NCBI RefSeq assembly: GCF_009663465.1
Contig: NZ_QXHU01000002.1
Location: forward strand, 124,001 to 188,000
Length of the DNA stretch: 64,000 nucleotides
From: Riemerella anatipestifer
Lineage (GTDB): Bacteria > Bacteroidota > Bacteroidia > Flavobacteriales > Weeksellaceae
Reading direction: 5' to 3'
Shown here: positions 33,175 through 42,612 of the stretch, piece by piece
Position numbering within the stretch: the first letter of the stretch is position 1
Layout: every line of letters starts with the position of its first letter
The notes under the pieces: model-generated
Told to the model about the DNA's origin: nothing
Database searches by the model: none
Seen by the model: only the letters and a program-made list of their open reading frames with translations
Translations under genes and position numbers: made by a program

Positions 33175-33210
33175 CGTAGTCCTACTATTCGAAGTTTAAT
33201 AAACAAGAGT

Positions 33211-33678
33211 ATGAGTATAAAAGCACAGGTGGAAACGCTACTTAACGATTTTCTTTCGGAGAGAGAAGATTTATTTTTAATAGATCTTAAAGTGTCGGCG
33301 GGAGATGATGTGGTGGTAATTTTAGATGGGGACAATGGAGTAACCTTGCAAGATTGTCTAGATGCAAGTAGAGCCATAGAGTTTAATATGGATAGAGAAG
33401 AGCATGACTTTAGCCTCCAAGTAATGTCGGCAGGACTTAGCGAACCATTGACTCAAATAAGACAGTTTAGAAAAAATATAGGCAGAGATTTGGATATTTT
33501 ACTGAATGACTCCTCTAAAATAGAAGGAGAATTGGCTAGGGTGGAAGAGGATAAAGTGGTGTTAATCTTGCGTTATCGTAAGCCTAAGGAGGTAGGTAAG
33601 GGAAAAGTAGATGTAGTAGAAGAAAAGGAAATTTTACTTTCGGATATAAAAAAAGCTTTAGTAGCTATTAAGTTTTAG
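33211..33678 (+). CDS. rimP: Ribosome maturation factor RimP
   Basis: The 155-residue protein has the two RimP domains: an alpha/beta N-terminal part (LIDLKVSAGDDVVVILDGDN, then QDCLDASRAIEFNMD) and an SH3-like C-terminal part (ELARVEEDKVVLILRYRKPK). The central SAGLSEPL corresponds to the family motif V-SPGLDRPL. RimP assists 30S subunit assembly. It leads the conserved rimP-nusA-infB operon. Confidence 0.95.
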   Translation: MSIKAQVETLLNDFLSEREDLFLIDLKVSAGDDVVVILDGDNGVTLQDCLDASRAIEFNMDREEHDFSLQVMSAGLSEPLTQIRQFRKNIGRDLDILLNDSSKIEGELARVEEDKVVLILRYRKPKEVGKGKVDVVEEKEILLSDIKKALVAIKF

Positions 33679-33720
33679 TGTAGTAATTGGTTTAATTGTA
33701 AATAATAAAGAAGTATATAG

Positions 33721-34953
33721 ATGGATAATTTAGCTTTGATAGAAGCGTTTGGGGATTTTAAAGAAGAGAAGAATATTAGTAAGATTGATTTGATGGCAAT
33801 CATAGAAGATTCTCTTAAAACCCTTCTGAGAAAAAGATATGATTCTGATGATCATTTTGATGTGATTGTAAATCCAGATAAGGGGGATTTTCAGATTTTC
33901 CTTAATAAGACTATTGTAGAGGACCAGATGTCAGAAGATGACGATTTGGAAATAGAAATTTCAGAAGCTAGAAAAACAGATCCTACTTTTGAGGTGGGAG
34001 AAGAGTTTACTCAAGAAATTAAAGTATCTCAACTGGGAAGGAGAAATATCTTGACGCTTAAGCAGATTTTGGCAACTAAAATACAAGAACATCATAATGC
34101 TTATTTATATGAACAATTCAAGGATAGAATTGGAGAAATTATGGTGGGGGAAGTTCATCATATCCGTTTCAAGCATGTGATATTGTTAGATGATGAAGGT
34201 AATGAGTATATTTTACCAAAAGATAAGCAAATACCTTCGGATTTCTTTAGGAAGGGAGATAATGCAAGGGCAGTGATAGAAAGTGTTGATTTTAAGGGAA
34301 GCAAGCCTCAAATTACAATTTCTAGAATATCCCCTAAGTTCTTAGAAAGACTGTTAGAATTAGAAATTCCAGAAATTCAAGATGGAACTATTATTCTTAA
34401 AAAAGTGGTAAGAATACCTGGTGAAAAAGCTAAAATTGCCGTAGATGCATACGATGATAGAATAGATCCAGTAGGGGCGTGTGTAGGCGTTAAAGGTTCT
34501 AGAATACACGGTGTGGTAAGAGAGCTTAGAAATGAAAATATAGATGTTATCCAATGGTCTAAAAATCCAGAAATATTGGTTAAGAGAGCTTTGGGTAATG
34601 TTACGATAAATAAGATAGACATCAATGCAGAGGAGTCAAAAGCATTGGTATACACGCCTTCTGAAGAAATTGCTAAAATCATAGGTAAGCAAGGTCAGAA
34701 TATTAAATTGGCATCGTGGCTTTCTGATTATGAAATAGATGTTTATAGAGAGGCTCACGAAGACGATGATGTAGAACTAGACGAATTTAGTGATGAAATT
34801 GAAGATTGGGTAATAGAGATATTCAAAAAAGTTGGTTTAGATACGGCTAAGAGTATTATAGATAAGGACACAGAGGCTTTAGTTCGTTTGACTGATTTAG
34901 AAGAAGAAACGATAGAGGAAGTTAAAAGAATTTTAGCAGAAGAGTTTGATTAA
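33721..34953 (+). CDS. nusA: Transcription termination/antitermination factor NusA
   Basis: The 410-residue NusA has the N-terminal RNA-polymerase-binding domain (about 1-125; LALIEAFGDFKEEKNISKID), an S1 domain (about 130-200; IMVGEVHHIRFKHVILL), and two KH domains (about 225-345; VDPVGACVGVKGSRIHGVV-type and IAKIIGKQGQNIKLAS). The C-terminus is short and acidic and lacks the repeats seen in enterobacteria. NusA modulates pausing and hairpin-dependent termination, which is relevant because a terminator hairpin lies in the leader of its own operon. Confidence 0.96.
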   Translation: MDNLALIEAFGDFKEEKNISKIDLMAIIEDSLKTLLRKRYDSDDHFDVIVNPDKGDFQIFLNKTIVEDQMSEDDDLEIEISEARKTDPTFEVGEEFTQEIKVSQLGRRNILTLKQILATKIQEHHNAYLYEQFKDRIGEIMVGEVHHIRFKHVILLDDEGNEYILPKDKQIPSDFFRKGDNARAVIESVDFKGSKPQITISRISPKFLERLLELEIPEIQDGTIILKKVVRIPGEKAKIAVDAYDDRIDPVGACVGVKGSRIHGVVRELRNENIDVIQWSKNPEILVKRALGNVTINKIDINAEESKALVYTPSEEIAKIIGKQGQNIKLASWLSDYEIDVYREAHEDDDVELDEFSDEIEDWVIEIFKKVGLDTAKSIIDKDTEALVRLTDLEEETIEEVKRILAEEFD

Positions 34954-35037
34954 TAGGAAAATACTTTGCAAAATTGAAAACTAGGATGAAGGTAAACTTC
35001 GTTAAACAATAAATAACTTATAAAATTAAAAAAGCAA

Positions 35038-35055
35038 AATAACACTAGTGTTATT
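35038..35055. promoter_or_regulatory. Perfect 18-bp palindrome upstream of infB
   Basis: AATAACACTAGTGTTATT is a perfect dyad, 20 nt before the infB start codon at 35075. It could be an operator, an mRNA structure hiding the start, or chance. Confidence 0.5.
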
Positions 35056-35074
35056 AGCAAATATTAAATACATT

Positions 35075-37879
35075 ATGCCAAAAAATATTAGATTAAATAA
35101 AGCAATTAAGGAATTTAATATCTCGGTATCTAGAGCGGTAGAATTTCTAAAAGCCAAAGATATAGAGATAGATAGTAATCCCAATGCTCTATTGGCACCA
35201 GAGGCATATTCTGCATTGGAAGCAGAGTTCAAAAGAGATGGAGAGCAAAAAAAGGCTTCTAGTGAGGTGGTAATTTCTAAAGTTCCAGAAGAAAAAATAG
35301 AACTAAAAGAAGAAAAAGCCCCTGAGGTTATAAGAGCCAAATCTTCTGAAAAACTTGAACCTAAAGTTTTAGGCAAAATAGACTTGGGGCAAGATAAAGT
35401 AGAAGAAAAAAAGACTGAGGTTAAAGAAGAACCTGTGGTTGAGGTAGAAAAGACTGAAGAGCCTATAAAATCTGAGACTGAAGTTCAGAAAACAGAGCTG
35501 AAAGTTTTGGACAAGATAGACTTGAGCCAGATAGAATCTTCTAGACCTAGACCTTCTAAAAAATCAGAAGGTAAGAAAGAAAAAGTGATGGCTAAAAAAG
35601 AGGAAAAGCCTGTGGTTAATGAAGAGGAAGTGTCTGTCGTTAAAAAGGAAGAAATAGTTCTACCTAAAAAAGAAGAAGAGCTTAAAAAAGAAGAAACTGC
35701 TACGGAAGAACCTCAAAAAATTGAAACTAATTATCAAAAATTAGAGGGGCCTAAAATTTTAAAACAAACCGTAGATTTATCTCAGTTTGATCGTCCTAAG
35801 AAAAAGAAGAGAAAAAGAATTACTAAGGCTACAGATGCTAAGCCCGCTCAAGGACAAAATAAAGAGCAGGATAATAAAACTAGAGGTAATAATACTGGTG
35901 GTGCTCGTCCTGATAATAAGGGAAGTCGTGGAGGAAAGAAGAAGAGAGGAGAGAAAACAATGCCAGTGGAGCTTACTGAAGAGCAAGTGAAAAATCAAAT
36001 TAAGGAGACTTTAGAGAAACTAACCAATAAAGGTGGTAAATCTAAATCTGCTAAATATAGAAAGGAGAAGAGAACTCAACGTAGAGAGCAAGATGCAGAG
36101 CAGCAAGAGTTGGAAGCAAAAGACAGAACGCTTAAAGTAACCGAGTTTATTACGGTGAATGAGTTGGCTAGTCTTATGGATGTATCGCCAATGGAAGTAA
36201 TATCAGCTTGTTTTGCTTTAGGAGTAATGGTAACAATGAACCAAAGATTAGAGGCAGATACACTAACATTAGTGGCGGAAGAGTTTGGTTTTGATATTGT
36301 TTTTGCCGATGCAGAACTTACAGATGATAGTGCAGAAGAGGAAGAAGATACAGAAGAAGATTTAGTTCACAGAGCACCTATCGTAACGGTAATGGGGCAC
36401 GTGGACCACGGTAAAACTTCGTTACTCGACTATATAAGAAAAACCAATGTTATTGCTGGGGAGTCTGGAGGTATCACGCAGCATATAGGAGCTTACAATG
36501 TTAAGTTAGAAAATGGAGAACGCATTACATTCTTAGATACACCAGGACACGAAGCCTTTACAGCGATGAGAGCTAGAGGGGCTCAAGTTACTGATATTGC
36601 TATTATCGTAATTGCGGCGGATGACGATGTGATGCCACAAACAAAAGAGGCGATATCTCACGCACAGGCAGCAGGAGTACCTATGATTATTGCGATTAAC
36701 AAAGTGGATAAACCAAATGCTAATCCAGATAAAATTAGAGAGCAGTTATCTCAATTAAATATATTGGTAGAAGAATGGGGTGGTAATGTACAATCTCAAG
36801 AAATATCTGCTAAGTTTGGTAATAATGTAGATTTGCTTTTAGAAAAAGTATTGATACAAGCAGAACTTCTAGAGCTTAAAGCTAATCCTAATAAGCGTTC
36901 TAACGGAGTTATTATAGAGGCTGCTTTGGATAAAGGTAGAGGTTATGTAGCCACAATGCTTGTTCAGGCAGGTACCCTTAAAGTTGGGGATTATGTCTTA
37001 GCTGGTAAAAACCACGGTAAGGTAAAGGCAATGCTAGACGAAAGAGGCAATAATATGGAGGAGGCAGGACCTTCTATCCCTGTAACTATCTTAGGTTTAG
37101 ACGGAGCACCTACTGCAGGAGATAAGTTTAAGGTTTATGAAGACGAAAGAGAAGCTAAAAACTTAGCGAATAAGAGAGAGCAGCTTCATAGAGAACAGTC
37201 TATAAGAACTAAGAAGCATTTAACATTAGACGAGATAGGAAGACGTATCGCTTTAGGTGACTTTAAAGAGCTTAATATTATCCTTAAGGGTGATGTGGAC
37301 GGTTCTGTAGAAGCATTATCTGATATGCTACAAAAACTATCTACAGAGGAAATTCAAATCAACATATTACATAAAGGAGTTGGTCAAATTACGGAGAGTG
37401 ATATCTTATTGGCAACAGCTTCGGATGCTGTAGTTATTGGCTTTAATGTAAGAGCGGGAGCAAATGCAAAAGATTTAGCTGATAAAGAAGAAATAGAAAT
37501 AAGAACTTACTCTGTTATCTATGATGCGATAGACGATGTTAAGGAAGCTATGGAAGGAATGCTTTCGCCTGAAATTAAAGAACAAGTGGTTGGTAATGTT
37601 GAAATTAGAGAAGTGTTCAAGATTTCTAAAGTAGGTTCTATAGCAGGATGTATGGTACTTACAGGTAAAGTTACTAGAAACTCTAAAATAAGACTTTTAA
37701 GAGATGGTATAGTTAAGTTTGATGGGGAACTTGAAAGTTTAAAACGCTTTAAAGACGATGTGAAAGAGGTTACCAAGGGCTACGAATGTGGACTTAACCT
37801 TAAAGGCTTTAATGATATAGAAGTTGGAGATGTTTTAGAAGTTTACGAACAAGTAAGTGTTAAGAAAAAACTGAAGTAA
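35075..37879 (+). CDS. infB: Translation initiation factor IF-2
   Basis: The start ATG 35075 ([20 protein letters not shown]) is typical of Bacteroidota IF-2; an upstream ATG at 35048 adds nine unlikely residues. The 934-residue protein has a short N-terminal domain, a long Lys/Glu-rich spacer (about 60-300), a further IF2_N helix bundle (about 350-410), and the GTPase domain with G1 [10 protein letters not shown]3 DTPGHEAF and G4 NKVDKPN, followed by domains II-IV. It brings initiator tRNA to the 30S subunit. Third gene of the rimP-nusA-infB operon. Confidence 0.96.
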   Translation: MPKNIRLNKAIKEFNISVSRAVEFLKAKDIEIDSNPNALLAPEAYSALEAEFKRDGEQKKASSEVVISKVPEEKIELKEEKAPEVIRAKSSEKLEPKVLGKIDLGQDKVEEKKTEVKEEPVVEVEKTEEPIKSETEVQKTELKVLDKIDLSQIESSRPRPSKKSEGKKEKVMAKKEEKPVVNEEEVSVVKKEEIVLPKKEEELKKEETATEEPQKIETNYQKLEGPKILKQTVDLSQFDRPKKKKRKRITKATDAKPAQGQNKEQDNKTRGNNTGGARPDNKGSRGGKKKRGEKTMPVELTEEQVKNQIKETLEKLTNKGGKSKSAKYRKEKRTQRREQDAEQQELEAKDRTLKVTEFITVNELASLMDVSPMEVISACFALGVMVTMNQRLEADTLTLVAEEFGFDIVFADAELTDDSAEEEEDTEEDLVHRAPIVTVMGHVDHGKTSLLDYIRKTNVIAGESGGITQHIGAYNVKLENGERITFLDTPGHEAFTAMRARGAQVTDIAIIVIAADDDVMPQTKEAISHAQAAGVPMIIAINKVDKPNANPDKIREQLSQLNILVEEWGGNVQSQEISAKFGNNVDLLLEKVLIQAELLELKANPNKRSNGVIIEAALDKGRGYVATMLVQAGTLKVGDYVLAGKNHGKVKAMLDERGNNMEEAGPSIPVTILGLDGAPTAGDKFKVYEDEREAKNLANKREQLHREQSIRTKKHLTLDEIGRRIALGDFKELNIILKGDVDGSVEALSDMLQKLSTEEIQINILHKGVGQITESDILLATASDAVVIGFNVRAGANAKDLADKEEIEIRTYSVIYDAIDDVKEAMEGMLSPEIKEQVVGNVEIREVFKISKVGSIAGCMVLTGKVTRNSKIRLLRDGIVKFDGELESLKRFKDDVKEVTKGYECGLNLKGFNDIEVGDVLEVYEQVSVKKKLK

Positions 37880-37916
37880 TCATTGTAGTTTTATCTTATA
37901 GTTTTATAAAAATAGA

Positions 37917-37948
37917 CTCGATAGGTATTTATCGGGTTTGTTTTTTTT
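37917..37948 (+). terminator. Terminator of the rimP-nusA-infB operon
   Basis: CTCGATA (37917-37923) pairs with TATCGGG (37930-37936), including one G-U pair, followed by TTTG and eight T residues. Confidence 0.8.
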
Positions 37949-38192
37949 ATTTAGAATGGTTATATATTAAAAATAACAGTCTATTGTGATAGTAGCTATA
38001 TTTTGATTTTAAGTTATTGACTATAAGTATATAATTAAGGTGATTTTATTGTATGGCTTAAAAATACTCTCATTTTTTTGATGAAAATATATAGATGTTT
38101 TAGATGATAAATGCTGAAAAACACTTATTTACTTGCAAATATTAAGAATTATTAACATCTTTGCAGGGTATAATATTAAATTTTGTTAATAT
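37949..38192. other. Intergenic region upstream of the SusC-like gene
   Basis: AT-rich region of about 240 nt. The sequence ACATCTTTGCAGG at about 38155-38167 is close to, but not a full match of, a TAnnTTTG promoter box. No gene is seen. Confidence 0.35.
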
Positions 38193-41105
38193 ATGAATGT
38201 AAAATTAAGGGTGCTTACTGCTGGAGCAGTTTTCTTCATAGGAGCTCAAAGTGTAGTGGCACAAAAAGTAAAGAAGGATTCTGTCAAGGAAATAGAGGAG
38301 GTGGTAATGGTTGCTTTTGGCAAGCAAAAGAAGGAAGCGGTAGTCGGTGCTGTAAGTTCAGTTAGTCAGAGTGTTATTGCGAATCAACAGGCAACATCGG
38401 TGGTTTCTGCTATACAGGGAACAGTGCCTGGTGTTAATTTGGTGACTTCTGGTGGACAACCTGGTACAAATCCGTCAATCAGAATTAGGGGATATGGTTC
38501 TATAAATGCGTCTCAAGACCCTTTAATTATTTTGGATGGTGCTCCATTCTATGGAAATATAAATGCTATTTCTCAAGATCAAATAGAAACAATGAACGTT
38601 TTAAAGGACGCGTCTTCTACGTCTTTGTATGGGTCTAGGGGTGCAAATGGAGTTATTCTTATAACGACTAAAACGGGTAAGAGAAATATGAAACCTCAGT
38701 TATCTTTGAATGTTATAACTGGAGTGTCCACACTAGCTACAGATATTTATCCATTTGTTAGTTCTGATAGGTTTATGGAACTTTCTTGGGAAGCAAGAAG
38801 AAATACGGCAAAATATGTAGATGGGAAAAGTGATGTAGATGCAGCCTTGTTTGCAACGAATACTTTGATATCTGATTTGGGTTATAACCCATATAATGTG
38901 GCTATGCCTGTTGGTTTGGATGGTAAGATTGTTGCTGGTGCTGTAAAGAAATGGGATACAGATTGGAAGAAAGAAATATTGAATAAGGTGGCTTTTAGAA
39001 AAGATTATAGGTTGTCTTTACAGGGAGGAGGTGATAATACTACTTATTTCTTTTCAGCGGACTATTTAGATCAAGAGGGAAGTGTGGTGACATCTAATTT
39101 TAAAAGACTATCAACTAGGTTGAATTTAGATTCCAAAGTAAATAGCTGGTTAAGTGCAGGATTTAAAACGATGTTCACTACATCTAGTCAAAATACACCT
39201 CTTCAGGATGGGGCTGTCTATGGTAGTGCGTTGGCATGGATTTATGGTGTGTCAAATATATATCCTGTGCATAGGAGGGATTCAAGTGGAAATTTGATAT
39301 ATGATTCAAAAGGAAATTTGATATATGACTATGGAGCAAACGGAGGCGTTTTGAATGGAAATAGACCAATTATTCAAAATGAGAATGTACCGGGGGCACT
39401 TTATAACAATAAAATTGATAATCGTAGATATTCCTTGAATACGGTTGGTTATATAGAAGCCAAGTTAGCAAAAGGATTGACCAATAGAACAACCATTTCC
39501 CACGAATTTTATGTTTATGACTACAATCGTTATAATAATAATGAGTATGGGGGAGCGGCTAATGTTAGAGGGAGAGTATCAAGTAATAGAGATTTTTCTT
39601 TTGGAACGAATTTAACGAATTTAACGAATTATAAGCTTGCTCTTGGAAAACATAATCTTTCTGTTGATGGTATATTTGAGGTATTCAAGTATAAATATAA
39701 TCCGTTTGGAGCTTCTACTACAGGATTTTTACCGGGGGTATATGTACATAATGGAGGAACTGTTTACGAAAATATTTCAGGGTATGTGAATGAGGAAAGA
39801 ATGGTATCCTATTTGGGAAGGGTGTCGTATGATTATGGTAATAAATATTTCTTGGAAGGATCGTTTAGAAAAGATGGTTCGTCTAAGTTTTCTCCAGAGG
39901 TTAGATGGGGAGATTTTTATTCTGTTGGAGGAGCTTGGCTAGTAAGTAGGGAGAACTTTCTTAAGGATAGCAAAGTAGTAAGTAATTTGAAACTAAGAGG
40001 TTCGTATGGAGAGTTAGGAAATAATAATGGAATAGGGTATTTTCCATATATTCAGGCCTATAATGGAGGATGGAATCAATTAGGGAATACTGGGGTTTTG
40101 TTAGGAAGTGTTGTAGATCCTATGTTGACGTGGGAGAAGACCTCCTCATTGAATGCAGGTATAGAATTAGGACTGTTTGATAACAGAATAAATGTTAATG
40201 TTGATTATTATGAGAAGAAGTCATTAGACTTGATTTATGATAAACCCATACCTTGGTCTACTGGAAATAGTACTATAAAGACCAATATAGGCTCTCTTAA
40301 GAACTACGGTTGGGAATTTTCTTTGAATACTAGAAATATTCAGAATGATACCTTCTCGTGGAGATCTAACCTTAACTTTTCTTTAGATAGGAATTTGGTT
40401 ACATCTCTGTCGGGTGGTAATTTTGCGGCTCGTTATGCAAAGAGATATGAGGTAGGTAGATCTTTGTTTGAGTTTTGGATGCCTGAATATGCAGGAATAG
40501 ATCCTAATGATGGTTACCTGATGTGGTATAAAGATATTAAAGATGCTAATGGAAATGTAACGGGTATGGAAACCACTAAAGAATATTCTAAAGCAACCAG
40601 GTATTATACAGGAAAAAGTTCTATACCTAAGATTATAGGTGGTTTACAGAATACTTTTGTGTATAAAAATTTGGATCTAAATGTTTTGTTTAATTTCAGT
40701 TTTGGTGGGTATGTTTATGATGCCCAGTATGCGGGGTTGATGTCGTTTGCTGCTGCAGGTATACAGGTTACTACTGATGTTGAAAGAAGATGGCAAAAGC
40801 CTGGAGATGTGACGGATGTTCCAGTTTTATTAGCTAGCCAAAATGATTTCACAGCTATGTCTACTAGGTATTTGTTTAAGAACGATTTTGTTAGACTAAA
40901 AGCGTTAACTCTAGGGTATAACGTTTCTAAAAGATATGCAGAGGAAATTGGACTTTCTGCTATGAGGCTGTATTTACAAGCTGATAATATCTGGACTTGG
41001 CAGACACATAAGGGAATGGATCCAGAGCAGTCTTTTGATGGCTGGACGGATAATAGATCTTTAGGTTTGAGAACAGTATCTTTAGGATTCCAAGTGAGTT
41101 TTTAA
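38193..41105 (+). CDS. SusC/RagA-family TonB-linked outer-membrane protein
   Basis: The 970-residue receptor has a signal peptide (about 1-23), a TonB-box-like stretch EIEEVVMVAFGKQKKE (about 31-46), a plug domain (about 50-160; VPGVNLVTSGGQPGTNPSIR and GRGANGVILITTKTG-like SRGANGVILITTKTG) and a large beta-barrel to the C-terminus (LGFQVSF). Unlike many SusC proteins it lacks the N-terminal carboxypeptidase-regulatory-like domain. With the SusD-type lipoprotein encoded 27 nt downstream it forms a lid-and-barrel importer energised by TonB. The substrate (glycan, peptide or other) is not indicated; no glycosidase genes are near. Confidence 0.95.
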   Translation: MNVKLRVLTAGAVFFIGAQSVVAQKVKKDSVKEIEEVVMVAFGKQKKEAVVGAVSSVSQSVIANQQATSVVSAIQGTVPGVNLVTSGGQPGTNPSIRIRGYGSINASQDPLIILDGAPFYGNINAISQDQIETMNVLKDASSTSLYGSRGANGVILITTKTGKRNMKPQLSLNVITGVSTLATDIYPFVSSDRFMELSWEARRNTAKYVDGKSDVDAALFATNTLISDLGYNPYNVAMPVGLDGKIVAGAVKKWDTDWKKEILNKVAFRKDYRLSLQGGGDNTTYFFSADYLDQEGSVVTSNFKRLSTRLNLDSKVNSWLSAGFKTMFTTSSQNTPLQDGAVYGSALAWIYGVSNIYPVHRRDSSGNLIYDSKGNLIYDYGANGGVLNGNRPIIQNENVPGALYNNKIDNRRYSLNTVGYIEAKLAKGLTNRTTISHEFYVYDYNRYNNNEYGGAANVRGRVSSNRDFSFGTNLTNLTNYKLALGKHNLSVDGIFEVFKYKYNPFGASTTGFLPGVYVHNGGTVYENISGYVNEERMVSYLGRVSYDYGNKYFLEGSFRKDGSSKFSPEVRWGDFYSVGGAWLVSRENFLKDSKVVSNLKLRGSYGELGNNNGIGYFPYIQAYNGGWNQLGNTGVLLGSVVDPMLTWEKTSSLNAGIELGLFDNRINVNVDYYEKKSLDLIYDKPIPWSTGNSTIKTNIGSLKNYGWEFSLNTRNIQNDTFSWRSNLNFSLDRNLVTSLSGGNFAARYAKRYEVGRSLFEFWMPEYAGIDPNDGYLMWYKDIKDANGNVTGMETTKEYSKATRYYTGKSSIPKIIGGLQNTFVYKNLDLNVLFNFSFGGYVYDAQYAGLMSFAAAGIQVTTDVERRWQKPGDVTDVPVLLASQNDFTAMSTRYLFKNDFVRLKALTLGYNVSKRYAEEIGLSAMRLYLQADNIWTWQTHKGMDPEQSFDGWTDNRSLGLRTVSLGFQVSF

Positions 41106-41132
41106 AATTTAATTATATAAAAATAAGAAAAA

Positions 41133-42545
41133 ATGAGAAAAATATTATATTTAGCGGTTTTGTTGGGTGGAATATCGTTGGTTCCTACCTCATGTTCTAG
41201 AGACTTTTTAGAGGAACCTAAGCCAACAGATACGGTAACAGATGTTGTTGTTTATTCTTCTAAAGAATCCGCTATGTCGTATATGTCAGGTATTTTAAGA
41301 AGATCAAGAGGACAGTATCTTCGTGACGATGCGGCTAATATGGGAAGTATGTTTTTTGCGAGATCACTTAAGGGTAATGATTTGATTCAAGCTCTAAGTT
41401 GGTTTACATTTGATTACGACAATAATAATAGGGAACCTACCTATACAAGAACTATTTTTTCATGGAAATTTCCATATGAGTTGATAGGGAAGTTGAATGT
41501 ATTTATTTTAGGAGTAAAAAATAGCTCTCAGTTATCAAGTGCAGATAAGGATTATTTGTTAGGGCAAGCACTTGCATACAGAGGATTTCTTTATTTTCAA
41601 CTAAGCTTAGAGTTTCAACACACCTATACATATGACCCTAGTTTACCAGCTCCCCCAATTTATAAGGAAATAACTACGGAAGGTAAGCCTATGTCTACAC
41701 AGAAAGAATTGTATGAATTTATTCTAGAAGATTTAAAAGAAGCGGTTCGTATAGCTTCATCTGATAGACCAAATAAGTCTTATTGGAATAAAGAAGCAGC
41801 AAGTGCTGTTTTAGCTCAGGTGTATCAGGTTATGGGTAGATGGGATGAAGCTGCGGAGGCAGCAAGATTAGCCTATGGTGGTAATATATCGGCGGCTTTA
41901 GATGCTAAATCTTATACTAATGGCTTTAATGATATGGACGCTAGTCCAGAGTGGCTTTGGTGTACGCCTCAGTCGGAGGATCAAAGTGCATACTATTGGA
42001 CTGCACCTTTTGCCTTTATAGATCATACAGCGCAGTCATACTATGCTACCTATGTTAATGAAAATTTTGTTAGCCTTTTTTCTGCTAGTGATGTTAGAAA
42101 CTTATTTTCTAAAACAAAATTTACGGATTGGAGAAAATATACAACAACAAAATTTAAGTTTAATTTTAGCTCAGATGTTCCATTTATTAGAAAATCTGAA
42201 ATGGTTTTAATAGAGGCAGAGGCTTTATACCATATTAATCCTAGCAAGGCACACGATGTACTATATGCTTTGCAAAAAAATAGAGATCCTCAAGCTGTGA
42301 AATCAAGCAATACAGGTGCAGCGTTGTTGGAGGAGATTTTGGTAGAGAGAAGAAAGGAACTTTATGCCGAGTGTGGAGTTGAATGGTTTGATGCAAAAAG
42401 GTTAAGAAGAGGAATAACTAGAACCAACAATCATAGAATTGTGAAAAATCTTTCGCCAGATGATAAGAGATTTTTCTTGAAGATTCCACAAGCAGAGATT
42501 GATGCTAATGAATATATAGATGAATCGGTTAACTTAAATAGATAG
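41133..42545 (+). CDS. SusD/RagB-family substrate-binding lipoprotein
   Basis: Surface lipoprotein of 470 residues with lipobox PTSC (Cys21) and the usual SusD start SRDFLEEPKPTDTVTD. The TPR-like helical core includes YLLGQALAYRGFLYFQLSLE (about 145-164) and EAASAVLAQVYQVMGRWDEA. The C-terminus has the conserved EEILVERRKELYAECGVEWFD of the RagB/SusD family. It should form the hinged lid on the SusC-like barrel encoded immediately upstream. Its termination signal lies inside the beginning of the next gene. Confidence 0.95.
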   Translation: MRKILYLAVLLGGISLVPTSCSRDFLEEPKPTDTVTDVVVYSSKESAMSYMSGILRRSRGQYLRDDAANMGSMFFARSLKGNDLIQALSWFTFDYDNNNREPTYTRTIFSWKFPYELIGKLNVFILGVKNSSQLSSADKDYLLGQALAYRGFLYFQLSLEFQHTYTYDPSLPAPPIYKEITTEGKPMSTQKELYEFILEDLKEAVRIASSDRPNKSYWNKEAASAVLAQVYQVMGRWDEAAEAARLAYGGNISAALDAKSYTNGFNDMDASPEWLWCTPQSEDQSAYYWTAPFAFIDHTAQSYYATYVNENFVSLFSASDVRNLFSKTKFTDWRKYTTTKFKFNFSSDVPFIRKSEMVLIEAEALYHINPSKAHDVLYALQKNRDPQAVKSSNTGAALLEEILVERRKELYAECGVEWFDAKRLRRGITRTNNHRIVKNLSPDDKRFFLKIPQAEIDANEYIDESVNLNR

Positions 42546-42570
42546 AGTTGGCTTCATATATTATTTTACA

Positions 42571-42578
42571 TACCTTTG
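42571..42578 (+). promoter_or_regulatory. TAnnTTTG -7 box before the porin gene
   Basis: TACCTTTG, 16 nt before the ATG at 42595. It directly precedes, and its last base joins, the hairpin described next. Confidence 0.5.
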
Positions 42579-42612
42579 TACCTCATAAAACTTTATGAGG
42601 TACATTTTTTTT
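42578..42612 (+). terminator. Terminator overlapping the start codon of the next gene
   Basis: GTACCTCATAAA (42578-42589) and TTTATGAGGTAC (42592-42603) form a perfect stem, followed by ATTTTTTTTA. The second arm contains the ATG of the porin gene, and the T-tract encodes its signal-peptide residues Ile-Phe-Phe. Confidence 0.75.
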
